DNA of 25,922 nucleotides from a virus, in IMG/VR virus record IMGVR_UViG_3300021335_000076, positions 1-25,922 of that record; one strand, written 5' to 3'. Shown one piece after another: positions 1 through 8,996 of the stretch. The notes under the pieces are model-generated. The model saw only the letters and a program-made list of their open reading frames with translations. It did no database searches and was not told where the DNA came from. Made by a program: the position numbers and the translations under genes. The stretch's first letter is position 1, and every line of letters begins with the position of its first letter.

Positions 1-90
1 CTACCCGTTGGCCACGCCTTCACCCACCTCGCCTACCTCAAGGACTTGAACTTCAAAAGAGAGCAAGCCAGTAAGAACCGCATCGCATGA
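1..90 (+). CDS. 3' end of tail-assembly-chaperone-like gene (wrap-around fragment)
   Basis: This is the last 29 codons and TGA stop of the gene seen whole at 24560-25263; the nucleotide sequence is identical there. It is cut by the window edge. The frame in use here is the -1 frame of that gene, ending in residues ...FKREQASKNRIA. Its TGA overlaps the ATG of the next gene (ATGA at 87-90), the same coupling seen all along this phage. That overlap supports this as the true C-terminal frame. Confidence 0.75.
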   Translation, partial: LPVGHAFTHLAYLKDLNFKREQASKNRIA

Positions 91-749
91 TTACATTCAA
101 CAACATCGTCTCCAAGTTTCAGGAGTTTTGCGACGACCACTTCTTCATCAAGACGTTCTCGTATGGCTCGCCCTCGGACGTGGACTTGGAGAAGTTCGAA
201 CAGTACCCGCTCCTTCACTTGGTGTACACGGGTGGGGATTACAACTCACCGAAGGCCAAGACCTACAACCTCGAAGTCTACATCTTGTCTTTGCCTCCCT
301 CGAAGGCGGACAAGGTGGAATATCAAAAGGAGAACATCTCCAACGCCGAGCAGGTGGCCGAGGACATCTTGGCCGACATCCAGAACGGAGGCAACATCTT
401 CCAGTTCGGGTTTCACTACGACCTCGTCAACGCCTCGGTGACACCTTTGGAGGAGTCGCAGAGCAACGCCCTTGCTGGGTGCTTGCTTGACATCGCTATC
501 TCGGTTCCCTACACCTACGACTCGTGCAACGCTCCACTCACAGGCGTTGAACCCGAAGGCAGCACGACGCCATCGTTCAAGGCGCGGGGCCTTCTCCGGG
601 TGCGTGAACTGGACGGGTCGCCTGACGTGTTGAGCGTGGCCACCATCAACGTGCCCAATGGCTCCCTTGTAGACGACGGCGACGGGGAAATCACCTTGAC
701 CTTTGGAGGCGATGCAGACACCGCCGAGAAGGTACACTTCCCGGTCAGG
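1..749. repeat. Diverged terminal direct repeat, left copy
   Basis: Bases 1-749 match 25174-25922 at a constant offset of 25173. The first 127 or so bases are identical. After that there are roughly thirty differences, nearly all at third codon positions, and a 6-base in-frame insertion in the right copy (two extra glycines near the end). The repeat joins the end of the chaperone-like gene to the start of the fiber gene, so it reads as wrap-around of a circular or circularly permuted phage genome. The synonymous pattern indicates real strain variation and not base-calling noise. A true tandem duplication cannot be excluded from the window alone. Confidence 0.9.
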
Positions 750-1760
750 AATGACGAAGGGGCCACCATCCCCGCAGGGACGCCCTTGTATTCGCGTGGT
801 GAGATAGGAGGCAGTGAACGCATCTTGGTTGGCATCGCCGATGCAAGCGACCCGGCAAAAATGCCCGCAATCGGCATCGCAGAAACGGAGCTCACGACAA
901 CCGCAAGCGGCAAGGACGGGTTCTGCATCATGACGGGAACCTACAACACCAACCTCTCAGGGTTCACAGGACTCGAAGAGAACGACGTTCTTTACGTGGA
1001 TGCAGGGGGCGGCTTGACCAAAGACAAACCCACGGGCACGAACCTCATTCAAAACGTGGGCATCGTGCTCAAGACCAACGGCACCATTTGCCAAGGTCTC
1101 AAGGTTTCGTGCATCGGGCGGACCAACGACGTGCCCAACCTTCCTGACGGAAAGTTCTTCATCGGCTCGGGTACAAACACCACGGAGAGCGACTACGGCC
1201 TACCTACAACCGCACCGAACAACGGAGAGACCCTCGTATATAACGACGTCACCGACGCCTTCGAGGGCGGCTATCCTACCTCGTCCGGGCAGGTGTCGAC
1301 GCTCAGTCTTTCTACGACCAATTCAGTTTCAACGAGTGCTCCACTCTTCCCCGTGCGTTGGGGCCGGGTCTCTGACGGGACTTTGACTTTTACGCCTACC
1401 ATGAGAGCGGGGTTGGTCATGGGTGTTCCGATTGAAGCAAACGGCCAGACCATCACTTCTCTACCCGTTACACCGGGCTCAACGGTCTCAGTCGACTTCT
1501 CGATTGAATGTAACGCGCCCATTGGGACGCTGGCTACGGTCACGATGGGGAGTAAGGTGGGATGGTTTGCCGACTTCACGAACATCGGAACTGTGATACC
1601 AGCGGACGGAACCTATAACACCGTCTCCATCGTAGAAGAAGACGTTGTCGTGGAAGCCGTGGCGCTGGCTAATTCGTTCCAATTTAACATCGGAATACTT
1701 GCCGGAGGCCCGGTTTTATTTCGCAACGCTCAATGTACAATCACCGTGAACCATGCCTGA
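87..1760 (+). CDS. Tail-completion domain fused to a fiber-like protein
   Basis: 557 residues, starting at the ATG that overlaps the upstream stop. Residues 1-150 resemble the tail-completion/terminator-like protein of Bacteroidota siphoviruses (N-terminal NNIVSKFQEF, then alternating strands and helices). From about residue 155 it becomes a beta-rich, Gly/Thr/Asn-rich fiber-like protein; the segments PVRNDEGATIPAGTPLYSRG and NLPDGKFFIGSG are of a type I know from fiber or decoration proteins of aquatic phages. The last 150 residues or so (from about 1290) show less C-ending codon use than the N-terminal part, which may mark an exchanged receptor-binding tip. A virion surface or tail role is inferred; the exact position in the particle is unknown. 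A second, diverged copy begins at 25260. Confidence 0.7.
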   Translation: MITFNNIVSKFQEFCDDHFFIKTFSYGSPSDVDLEKFEQYPLLHLVYTGGDYNSPKAKTYNLEVYILSLPPSKADKVEYQKENISNAEQVAEDILADIQNGGNIFQFGFHYDLVNASVTPLEESQSNALAGCLLDIAISVPYTYDSCNAPLTGVEPEGSTTPSFKARGLLRVRELDGSPDVLSVATINVPNGSLVDDGDGEITLTFGGDADTAEKVHFPVRNDEGATIPAGTPLYSRGEIGGSERILVGIADASDPAKMPAIGIAETELTTTASGKDGFCIMTGTYNTNLSGFTGLEENDVLYVDAGGGLTKDKPTGTNLIQNVGIVLKTNGTICQGLKVSCIGRTNDVPNLPDGKFFIGSGTNTTESDYGLPTTAPNNGETLVYNDVTDAFEGGYPTSSGQVSTLSLSTTNSVSTSAPLFPVRWGRVSDGTLTFTPTMRAGLVMGVPIEANGQTITSLPVTPGSTVSVDFSIECNAPIGTLATVTMGSKVGWFADFTNIGTVIPADGTYNTVSIVEEDVVVEAVALANSFQFNIGILAGGPVLFRNAQCTITVNHA

Positions 1761-1947
1761 ACAATTTGAATGGACCGACGCAGAGAAGGCGTCAACGACA
1801 GGAAAGGAGCAACTCGAAATGTTCGAGCGGCTCGTCGACTTCGTCAACGCACGCCTCGCGGAAATCAAAGCCCTACAAACCGAAGTGACCGACGTCAAAG
1901 CCGACGTGGACCAAATCAAAAACGACACACCTAAAACCTCCAAATAA
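1753..1947 (+). CDS. Small coiled-coil protein, unknown function
   Basis: 64 residues, overlapping the fiber gene by 8 bases. It is charged and helical with a heptad-like stretch (residues 20-57, rich in E, K, L and V), so a short coiled coil is likely. It has no signal peptide or membrane segment. It sits between the fiber gene and a single-span membrane protein, so it could be a fiber attachment or assembly factor, or a soluble partner in lysis. I do not recognise a named family. Confidence 0.6.
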   Translation: MPEQFEWTDAEKASTTGKEQLEMFERLVDFVNARLAEIKALQTEVTDVKADVDQIKNDTPKTSK

Positions 1948-2102
1948 TGGAATTTTTTACAGAACACTGGGCAGAAATCGCCCTCGCCGTTATCGCCCTT
2001 GCTGGCACAATCACCGGGCTCACGGAATCGACTGAAGACGACAAAATCGTGGACGTCCTCCGCCGCATCGTGAACGCTATCGTATTCGGCAACGCGAAGT
2101 GA
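1947..2102 (+). CDS. Single-span small membrane protein (holin candidate)
   Basis: 51 residues, starting at the ATG in TAATG (1945-1949) and ending at a TGA overlapped by the GTG of the next gene. After a short acidic/aromatic N-terminus, residues 10-25 (EIALAVIALAGTITGL) form one hydrophobic segment, followed by an amphipathic charged tail ending in NAK. Small proteins of this look are common in tail modules of Bacteroidota phages. A holin role is only one possibility, because the endolysin is 12 kb away and has its own membrane-protein neighbours. Confidence 0.6.
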   Translation: MEFFTEHWAEIALAVIALAGTITGLTESTEDDKIVDVLRRIVNAIVFGNAK

Positions 2103-2659
2103 AGACCGACGACTTCGACAAGGTGCTCAAGGAGTTTGCCGAAGAGGTAAACCTTGCAGCCAAACGCACACTCGGCTCACGTAAGATTGGAAAGAACCGG
2201 TCCTATGGTGTCGCGTCGCGTTCCTTGCAGAAGTCACTTGAATACAAAATAGGAGACGGCAAGGTGGAGTTCGGTTCGCCACTCCCCTACGCCGCCTTCA
2301 TCCATTGGGGCGTGAACGGAACCAGACGGAACCGCAACGCCCCCTTCTCTTTTGGCAGTAAGCAACCACCTCTCGAACCCATCATGAATTGGATGAAAGC
2401 CAAAGGCGTCAAGCCCCGCGACAAGAGCGGCAAGTTCATTGCCAAGGTTGGGCCAAAGGGTGGGGACCGCGTCAAGAGCGCGGCCTTCATGATTGCGCGA
2501 AGCATCAAGCGGAACGGAATCCACGGCCTCAAATACTACTCCGTGGCCCTTGAGAGCATCGTGCCACAATTCACCGACAAGATGGGCGAAGCCCTTGTCA
2601 AAGACCTCCTCTCCTCCCTCTCCTTCAAGACGGGGAACATCACCGTGAAACTCAAATAA
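2099..2659 (+). CDS. HK97 gp10-like tail-completion protein
   Basis: 186 residues, GTG start overlapping the preceding TGA (GTGA). It has a basic N-terminal helix, a central YAAFIHWGVNGTRRNRN segment resembling the FIxxG region of HK97 gp10-like neck/tail-completion proteins, and a long C-terminal helical part with GIHGLKYYSVALE. In siphoviruses such proteins help close the tail end or join the tail to the head. Length fits the family. Position beside the two large tail proteins agrees. It is about 11 kb from the portal and connector genes. Confidence 0.7.
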   Translation: MKTDDFDKVLKEFAEEVNLAAKRTLGSRKIGKNRSYGVASRSLQKSLEYKIGDGKVEFGSPLPYAAFIHWGVNGTRRNRNAPFSFGSKQPPLEPIMNWMKAKGVKPRDKSGKFIAKVGPKGGDRVKSAAFMIARSIKRNGIHGLKYYSVALESIVPQFTDKMGEALVKDLLSSLSFKTGNITVKLK

Positions 2660-2660
2660 A

Positions 2661-3908
2661 ATGGCCGCAAGAATCTTTGACGACCCCGGCTTTGACGTTC
2701 GCCCCGCTGGGCAACCGCTTATCTTCTCCATCGACGACACAGGCACCACGCCCGACAGGTTTGTGGTTATCGTGAAACGTTCCAACGTGTACACGGGAGG
2801 TACGCCCGTTCATGTGGCCAAATTCTACCTCACGCCCAACACGGAAGGGGTGGCCTTCTTTGACCTCTCACCCATTGCCGAAAGTATCTTGGAGTTCCCT
2901 TTGAAGGCGGGCAGTACCGTTGTCCACAAGACGGCGACACTTGCCGATGCAATGGACGGCCTTACCATGCAGCGTTTTCAAGTGCAGGTGGCACGATACA
3001 ACAACGGCACCGAAGGCAGCGTGGACGACACCGAAGAGGTCATTGTAACCAACGGCACCCAACAAATCGCCGACGGCCTCCATCCGAGTTTCAACGACTA
3101 CCTATGGGGCAACGACGTCGGGTTCTTGACTGAACGCCCCGTTGTCTCGAACGTCATCACACACCGGGCACGACGTGACGAAGATTTAGTGGTCAGCTTC
3201 ATTGACGGAGACGACATCGGAGAGGCACGGGCGGGTACCTATGACCTGAGGCAAACATACGTCTCAACGACGGGAACAACTTTTACGCAAGTCGTGGGCA
3301 TATTGCCGACCGGAACCGACGTGACGGAGATGCTTCTACAAATCCCCATAGGCGGGCCCAACCTTGAGGCCAACTACGCATCAATCCCGTTCACCTTGGA
3401 AGATACCGCCTACATCGACACCTTTCTCTACCGCAGTGACACCCCCGGACAAATAGGCAACGCCTACCGCGTGGTCTTTGACGACACGAGAGGGTGCCGA
3501 AACACGGCGACACAGGTAGCTTGGTTGAACACCAAGGGCGGGTGGGAATACCTCCGTTTCGACTCACGGGCGCCCAAACAAATCAGCGTCGAAGGCAAGA
3601 CCTACCGCAAGACAATTGGCACCTACGGCGAGGCGACGTTCTCCTTTGACCCGGCAGGTAGTCAATACGACACCTTCGCCAAAACAGGGAAGGAGCAATT
3701 CACCCTACAAGAAAACTTCTTTGACGCGGGCGAGCGTGCCCTCTTGGACTCGCTTATGAAGTCGCGCCTCGTACAAATTCGTCGCATGGACGAGGACGTA
3801 TGGAAGCCCGTCACCGTCAAGACCAACTCCCTCACCATCCAGCCCGCCGGGTCGCAGTTCTACAACGTGTCCCTCACGGTTGAAATCGCCCAAGACGTCC
3901 GATGTTAA
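2661..3908 (+). CDS. Distal-tail-like structural protein
   Basis: 415 residues, beginning one base after the previous stop. The beta-rich sequence has the segment AWLNTKGGWEYLRFDSRAPK (residues about 288-307), the N-K/R-G-G-x-E/D-Y-x-x-F arrangement typical of a tail protein widely found in Bacteroidota siphoviruses. The C-terminal part (LQENFFDAGERALLDSLMKS, then a strand-rich end) fits the same protein. I infer a distal-tail/baseplate adaptor because it directly precedes the large baseplate-like gene and lies upstream of the tape measure. It overlaps the next gene by 7 bases, which implies coupled translation and roughly equal supply. Confidence 0.65.
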   Translation: MAARIFDDPGFDVRPAGQPLIFSIDDTGTTPDRFVVIVKRSNVYTGGTPVHVAKFYLTPNTEGVAFFDLSPIAESILEFPLKAGSTVVHKTATLADAMDGLTMQRFQVQVARYNNGTEGSVDDTEEVIVTNGTQQIADGLHPSFNDYLWGNDVGFLTERPVVSNVITHRARRDEDLVVSFIDGDDIGEARAGTYDLRQTYVSTTGTTFTQVVGILPTGTDVTEMLLQIPIGGPNLEANYASIPFTLEDTAYIDTFLYRSDTPGQIGNAYRVVFDDTRGCRNTATQVAWLNTKGGWEYLRFDSRAPKQISVEGKTYRKTIGTYGEATFSFDPAGSQYDTFAKTGKEQFTLQENFFDAGERALLDSLMKSRLVQIRRMDEDVWKPVTVKTNSLTIQPAGSQFYNVSLTVEIAQDVRC

Positions 3909-6148
3909 GACTCGTCATAAACAACAAGGACGTCGAACTCTACGAGAACGCACCCGTCAATCTCAAGTTCCAGTTTTCCGACGTCGAGAAAATCAACAAC
4001 CCGCTGGCGAGCTACTCGCAGTCCTTCCGGGTTCCGTTGACTCAAAACAACGTCGACATCTTTGGCCACCTTGACCAAGTGACGGAGGTGGGAGGGTTGG
4101 ACTTGAGGCAGCGTTTGTCGGCTCAACTCTTGTCCGATACCTACCCCATCCTCGACGGGTTCGTTCAGGTGAAGGCCGTGTACCTCACCAAGGAGATATA
4201 CCCCGAGGTCGAGTTGGTTTTCTTTAGTAGCGCGGTGGACTTCAAAAGCGAGCTCGAAGGGTTGTATCTCTCTGACCTGAATTTGAACTCACTCAACCAC
4301 GACCTCACCCTCACCAACGTCCAGTTGTCTTGGCTTGGAAATCTCGACTACATCTACGGAATTGTCGACACTGGGCAGAACTGGACGGCCGACACTTTTG
4401 GGACTGAAGACAGTCCCTTGTCTTTGCCTCAACTGACTTTGTTCGTAAAAGCAAAAGCATTGCTCGACAAGATATTCAGCGAGGCCGGGCTTACCTACGA
4501 AAGCACGTACCTCGAAGGCAGCGACTTTGACGACCAATTTGTCATGTACGCCAACGGGTCAACCGTGGTCGAATCAAACGACCAATTTCTCGAAAGCGCA
4601 CGGACTACGCTCGCAAGTGACCAAACCATTGCGGCAAGCACAACGGCCATTGTGGACCTTGTAGACAACGGGGTCAATTGCTATGACCAAGGCGGCAACT
4701 GGGACAACCCGTCCAACAAATACACGGTCCCCGAAAATGGCCTCTACAACGTCTACGCACTTGTCGACGTAATCCATAACGGAACCTTCCAGAACAGGGA
4801 CTGGACGGCTCGTGTGGTTGTAGACCCCGCGTCAGGGGGAGCCAATTACAACCTTTGGGAGCAAGACTTTTTTGATTCTATCCGTTGGGACTGGCGGACA
4901 GAACTAAGCCCGGCAAATGGTGGGTATAGTGGCCCGGTCGTTCTCAATGCCAACGACGTCGTGTACCTCGAAATCCAAAACAGGGAGGCCGGCGCAACCC
5001 TGACCGCTGAAGCAAACAACAACTTCTCCTCAGGACGCCGGACATCTTTCGAGGTGGCGGCGGTTTCTCCTTTGGGAGGGTACGAGGTCAACGTAGCGGC
5101 AAGCGCCCCGAAGATGCTGCAATTCGACTACCTCACCTCTTTGCAGAAACTCTACAACCTCGTCTTCATCCCAGACGAGCTCAAGCCCGGACACTTCCGC
5201 ATTGAGACGTTTGAGGACTATATGTCCTCCGGCGACACGAAGGACTGGAGCTCGAAGGTGGACTATGGCAAAGACGTTGTTATCAAACCGACCACGGACC
5301 TCCAAGCGGCTCAATATCGTTGGACGTACTCAAGCGGCAAGGACTTTGTGACAAAGACTGTGGAGGAATCTTTAGGCCGCGTCTACGGCCAATATGAGGT
5401 GACGGACACGGGCAACGAGTTTGCCACGGGAACAAATGAGGTTAAGACCAAGTTCGCCCCGTACCTCTTGAGTTTGGTGCCCAACTCACCGACGCCTATT
5501 CTTCGACTCATCACACAAGACGGAAAGGCCATCAAAGACCCAGCGCCACGCATTGCCTACTACGCTGGGCTTGGTGACACCTTTGGAAGTTTGGACATCC
5601 TGAACGAGTCGGGCACGCAGTTTACAATGACGCAAATCCCGACCATGTCCAATTACAACGTCCCCCAACCTGACCCGGGAGACAACGACCTCAACTACGG
5701 CATGGAGCCCGCGATGTACCCTATTTCGGCCCAACCCGCCAACACCTTGTACTTCCGATTTTGGGCTACCTATGTCTTGGAACTCTACTCAACCGAGGCC
5801 CGCGTTTTGTCGTGCAATATGAACCTCACCGAGGCCGACTTGCAGTCGTGGTCCTTCAACGACAAAATCTATATCAAAGACACCTACTACCGCATCCTCT
5901 CGATTAGCTACGACGCCAACGCACCGGGCACGGCGCAGGTGGAACTCATCCGCAAGTTGGACGACATCGAGGTGTGCGCCGATACGCCCACGGGCCTCTT
6001 GTCAAACTCCGACATCGTGACGTTCAACAACTCGCCCATTGACTACGGCTCGGAGGCGTGCTGCGTCTTGTACGGCTACGACTGGCGAATCAACAAACTC
6101 ACCCAGGACGCACGTTGCCACGTGAACACCCAACAACTTGACATCTAA
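3902..6148 (+). CDS. Large tail/baseplate protein with a jelly-roll-like insertion
   Basis: 748 residues. The N-terminus (LVINNKDVELYENAPVNLKF, then FSDVEKINNPLASYSQSFRV) is the signature of a large tail protein of Bacteroidota siphoviruses that probably acts as the tail tip or hub. Residues about 245-393 look like an inserted C1q/TNF-type jelly roll: CYDQGGNWDNPSNKYTVPEN followed by GLYNVYALVDV and repeated strands. Such domains often bind sugars or proteins, so this could be a host-contact module. The flanking sequence resumes the tail-protein pattern (LQKLYNLVFIPDELKPGHFR). Its stop overlaps the next ATG (TAATG). Confidence 0.65.
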   Translation: MLRLVINNKDVELYENAPVNLKFQFSDVEKINNPLASYSQSFRVPLTQNNVDIFGHLDQVTEVGGLDLRQRLSAQLLSDTYPILDGFVQVKAVYLTKEIYPEVELVFFSSAVDFKSELEGLYLSDLNLNSLNHDLTLTNVQLSWLGNLDYIYGIVDTGQNWTADTFGTEDSPLSLPQLTLFVKAKALLDKIFSEAGLTYESTYLEGSDFDDQFVMYANGSTVVESNDQFLESARTTLASDQTIAASTTAIVDLVDNGVNCYDQGGNWDNPSNKYTVPENGLYNVYALVDVIHNGTFQNRDWTARVVVDPASGGANYNLWEQDFFDSIRWDWRTELSPANGGYSGPVVLNANDVVYLEIQNREAGATLTAEANNNFSSGRRTSFEVAAVSPLGGYEVNVAASAPKMLQFDYLTSLQKLYNLVFIPDELKPGHFRIETFEDYMSSGDTKDWSSKVDYGKDVVIKPTTDLQAAQYRWTYSSGKDFVTKTVEESLGRVYGQYEVTDTGNEFATGTNEVKTKFAPYLLSLVPNSPTPILRLITQDGKAIKDPAPRIAYYAGLGDTFGSLDILNESGTQFTMTQIPTMSNYNVPQPDPGDNDLNYGMEPAMYPISAQPANTLYFRFWATYVLELYSTEARVLSCNMNLTEADLQSWSFNDKIYIKDTYYRILSISYDANAPGTAQVELIRKLDDIEVCADTPTGLLSNSDIVTFNNSPIDYGSEACCVLYGYDWRINKLTQDARCHVNTQQLDI

Positions 6149-6321
6149 TGAAAGACCCCCAGCATATAACCTCGGCCATCATGCTCCTACAAATGGAGAA
6201 GGTGAGGAAGCCCCTTCCGTGGTGGCTCGTCCCTCTTGACTTGTTCTTGGCTGGCCTCTACCTAATCGGGTTTGCGGCGGCTTGTGTTGCACTCCTTTAC
6301 CTCGTGGTGTCATGGCTATAA
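6148..6321 (+). CDS. Small single-span membrane protein
   Basis: 57 residues. The start is the ATG of TAATG at the end of the baseplate gene; the stop lies 10 bases inside the tape-measure gene. Residues 24-57 (PWWLVPLDLFLAGLYLIGFA and on to VVSWL) form one long hydrophobic segment, preceded by a short N-terminus with several lysines and arginines. Topology is likely N-in. It sits in the tail operon just before the tape measure. No family recognised; it could be a membrane contact or lysis-related peptide. Confidence 0.6.
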   Translation: MKDPQHITSAIMLLQMEKVRKPLPWWLVPLDLFLAGLYLIGFAAACVALLYLVVSWL

Positions 6322-8027
6322 CACGGCAACAAATCATTCTTGAAGTCGATGCGGACACAGGCGAAGTCCTGAAAGCAACGAACGACCTCCAAAAGAACAT
6401 GGAGGGTGTGGCCGACGCTGCGAACGATGCAGCCGAGGCGACGGAGAGTATAGGCACGGCGGGAAGTAAAGCGGGCGGCGCCTTGAAGCAAGGAGCCGGG
6501 GCGGGGGTTTCCGGCTTCAAAGCCCTGAAGACTGCCATTGCCGCAACCGGTTTGATTGGCTTGGCAATTAAGGTTTTGCAACCCATCATCGAGGCGTTCT
6601 TGGAAAACAAGAAAGTCGCGGATGCCTTTGGGGTGGCCCTCTCTGCGGTTGGTGTTATCGTCAACGACATCGTAGGGTTTGCAGTTAATTTGGGCGAGAA
6701 GTTGTTTGAGACATTCAGCAACCCCAAGCAAGCTCTAATTGATTTCAAGGACGCAATCGTTGAGAACATTGTCAACCGCATCACCGGGCTTCTTAACCTA
6801 TTGCCAAGTTTAGGCGAAGCCATCTCTTTGGTATTTGATGGAGAGTTTGGAAAGGCGGGCAAAGTTGCTGCCGATGCGGTCGCACAAGTTGCCTTGGGCG
6901 TCACGGACTTCACCGATAAGGTCACCGATGCGGCCGTTGCAGTTGCACAATATGCCAGCGACACGGCCGACGCAGTTTCAGAGGCGACGGCGTTGGAACG
7001 CTCGTTGCAAGCGTTAACCGATGCCGAGAGGGACTTGGCCGTACAGACGGCACAAAGCCGAGCCGAGGTAGAAGAGCTGAAGCGCCAACGTGACGACGAG
7101 CGCTTGTCGATTGAGGAACGTATTGCAGCAGCAGAAAAAGCGGCCGCCATCGACAAGGCCATTGCGGACGAGAACGTACGCATCCAAGAGGAAAAAGCAA
7201 ACCTCTTGCGTGAAGAAATCCGCTTGCAGGGCGAAACGGAAGAGCGGTTAAATTCTTTGGCCGAGGCCGAGATTGCCGCAGCCGATGCACGGGGGGCGAG
7301 TGCAGCCGTTCAGACCGAGTTGCAAACGTCTTTGTTTGGATTGAATCAAGAGGTCATTGCCCAACAAGAGGAACAAGCGGCGCTCGAAGCTGAACAAGCA
7401 CAAGCCGACTTGGACGCTTTCCTTGCAAACTTGCAAAAACAGAAAGAAGCCAAAGACAAAGCGACGGCGGAAGACAAGAAACGATTAGAGATTGAAGCGG
7501 CAGCCGAACAAGCGGCAGCAGAGCAAAGGGTGGCACTCCGTGACAATGCCTTGGTCGCCATTGGACAACTTGCGAGCGCATTTGCTAAAGACACCGAAGC
7601 CTCCCAGAAAAAGGCGTTCAAAATCAACAAGGCCATCCAGCTCGCACAAGCGACAATTGAAACCGCTCGAAGTGTGCAAGCGGCCTACTTGAGTCAATTG
7701 TCAATCCCGACACCTGACGCGCCAATTCGTGCGGGTATTGCTGCGGGTATTGCCGGGGCATCCGGCGCGGCGCAAATTGCCATTATCGCCAAAACCAAGT
7801 TTCAAGGTGGTGGCGGCACGCCTCCGTCAAGCCCTAGCTCGTCCGGTGGTGGTCTCGGTGGAGTAACTACGCCCGCAGGAGCCGAAACACAAGCTCCACA
7901 ACTGGACCTCGGATTCTTAGGCGAAGGCGCCGGACAGACCGGACCACTTCAGGCGTATGTCGTCTCCGAGAACGTCAGCAACGCGCAACAAGCAAATCAG
8001 AAAATCCAAGAACAAGCCTCATTATGA
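6312..8027 (+). CDS. Tail tape measure protein
   Basis: 571 residues from the ATG at 6312. An earlier in-frame ATG at 6282 would add ten Cys/Pro-rich residues and a longer overlap, and is less likely. The N-terminus is polar; residues about 75-190 hold several long hydrophobic or amphipathic helices (AIAATGLIGLAIKVLQPIIE, GVALSAVGVIVNDIVGFAVN). Residues about 230-460 are a long Ala/Glu/Gln-rich coiled coil. The end is Gly/Ser/Pro-rich. This build is typical of tape measures, which set tail length and help eject DNA. At the usual 1.5 angstrom per residue the tail would be roughly 85 nm. Its stop overlaps the protease start (ATGA). Confidence 0.8.
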   Translation: MAITRQQIILEVDADTGEVLKATNDLQKNMEGVADAANDAAEATESIGTAGSKAGGALKQGAGAGVSGFKALKTAIAATGLIGLAIKVLQPIIEAFLENKKVADAFGVALSAVGVIVNDIVGFAVNLGEKLFETFSNPKQALIDFKDAIVENIVNRITGLLNLLPSLGEAISLVFDGEFGKAGKVAADAVAQVALGVTDFTDKVTDAAVAVAQYASDTADAVSEATALERSLQALTDAERDLAVQTAQSRAEVEELKRQRDDERLSIEERIAAAEKAAAIDKAIADENVRIQEEKANLLREEIRLQGETEERLNSLAEAEIAAADARGASAAVQTELQTSLFGLNQEVIAQQEEQAALEAEQAQADLDAFLANLQKQKEAKDKATAEDKKRLEIEAAAEQAAAEQRVALRDNALVAIGQLASAFAKDTEASQKKAFKINKAIQLAQATIETARSVQAAYLSQLSIPTPDAPIRAGIAAGIAGASGAAQIAIIAKTKFQGGGGTPPSSPSSSGGGLGGVTTPAGAETQAPQLDLGFLGEGAGQTGPLQAYVVSENVSNAQQANQKIQEQASL

Positions 8028-8965
8028 GAATCGTAGAACTTATCATTGACGAAGACGCGGAGCTGTACGGCATCGACGCCATCTCCCTCGTTGACCGTCC
8101 AGCCATCGAACTCGACTTCATCGCCCTAAAAGAGGCGCGGGTCGACTTTGCCGAAGCCGACACCGACAAACGCATTTTGGTTGGGCCTGCCCTTGTACCC
8201 GACAAACCCATCTACCGGAAGAACGGCGAAGACGAGTTCTACGTCTACTTCTCGAAGAGCACCGTCCGCAAGGCCGCCGAACTTTACCTCAAGCACGGAA
8301 ACCAAACCAACCACACCCTCGAACACGAACACAACATCAACGGCCTGACCGTTGTCGAGTCGTGGATGGTCGAGGACAAAGAGAAAGACAAGAGCCGCGT
8401 GTATGGTCTGGACGTGCCCGTAGGTACGTGGATGGTTGCGGTGAAGGTGGACAACGAGGCCATCTGGCAAGAGTGGGTCAAGGAAGGCAAGGTCAAAGGC
8501 TTCTCAATTGAGGGCTACTTCGTCAGGAAGATGAAGAAGAACGCAGAAGACGAGATGTTGTCTGAGCTGGCCAAAGCAATCGTCAAGCGCGACGCCCGCA
8601 CCAAGTCAGGCACGCGGGTTGTCATGGAGTCATTCAGCGACTACCCTGAAGCGGTAAGCAACAACGCCAAGCGCGGCATCGAACTAAACGAGAAGGGGGG
8701 CAACAAGTGCGCCACGCAAACGGGCAAGGTCCGAGCGCAGCAACTGGCCAACGGCGAGCCCGTGTCTTTGGAGACGGTCAAGCGCATGGCGTCATACCTC
8801 GCACGAGCCGAGGAATACTACGACCCCTCCGACACGTCCGCGTGTGGGACTATCTCTTACCTCTTGTGGGGTGGCAAGGCCGGAAAGCGTTGGGCCGAGT
8901 CCAAGTTGAAAGAGCAACTCTTTGAGGCGTTGAAAAAAGAACTCAACGGCCTTCAGGATTCTTGA
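8024..8965 (+). CDS. XkdF-type prohead serine protease with C-terminal extra domain
   Basis: 313 residues. Residues 45-170 match the XkdF-type phage serine protease pattern: conserved histidines H101 and H103 in HTLEHEHNING, the ESWMVEDKEKDKSRVYG stretch, VGTWMVAVKV, and the likely nucleophile S161 in GFSIEGY. It would mature the prohead by cutting scaffold and capsid protein N-termini. Residues 200-297 are a second small domain (YPEAVSNNAKRGIELNEKGG, then CATQTGKVRA and YYDPSD...CGTISYLLWGG), a module I know from Bacteroidota phage head proteins, function unknown. The neighbours, scaffold-like protein and capsid, fit a protease role. Confidence 0.75.
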   Translation: MRIVELIIDEDAELYGIDAISLVDRPAIELDFIALKEARVDFAEADTDKRILVGPALVPDKPIYRKNGEDEFYVYFSKSTVRKAAELYLKHGNQTNHTLEHEHNINGLTVVESWMVEDKEKDKSRVYGLDVPVGTWMVAVKVDNEAIWQEWVKEGKVKGFSIEGYFVRKMKKNAEDEMLSELAKAIVKRDARTKSGTRVVMESFSDYPEAVSNNAKRGIELNEKGGNKCATQTGKVRAQQLANGEPVSLETVKRMASYLARAEEYYDPSDTSACGTISYLLWGGKAGKRWAESKLKEQLFEALKKELNGLQDS

Positions 8966-8996
8966 CTTAAAACACTCATTGAAAAAAACGGCATCC

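Noticed and set aside
246-737. 163-residue minus-strand frame, with a matching one at 25629-25916
   Set aside because: It appears twice only because the underlying + strand gene is repeated; substitutions between copies are synonymous in the + frame and not in this one.
6179-7183. 334-residue minus-strand frame opposite the tape measure
   Set aside because: It is Ala/Ser/Thr-rich low complexity, produced by antisense reading of the Ala/Glu-rich coiled coil; no gene on the minus strand has support elsewhere.
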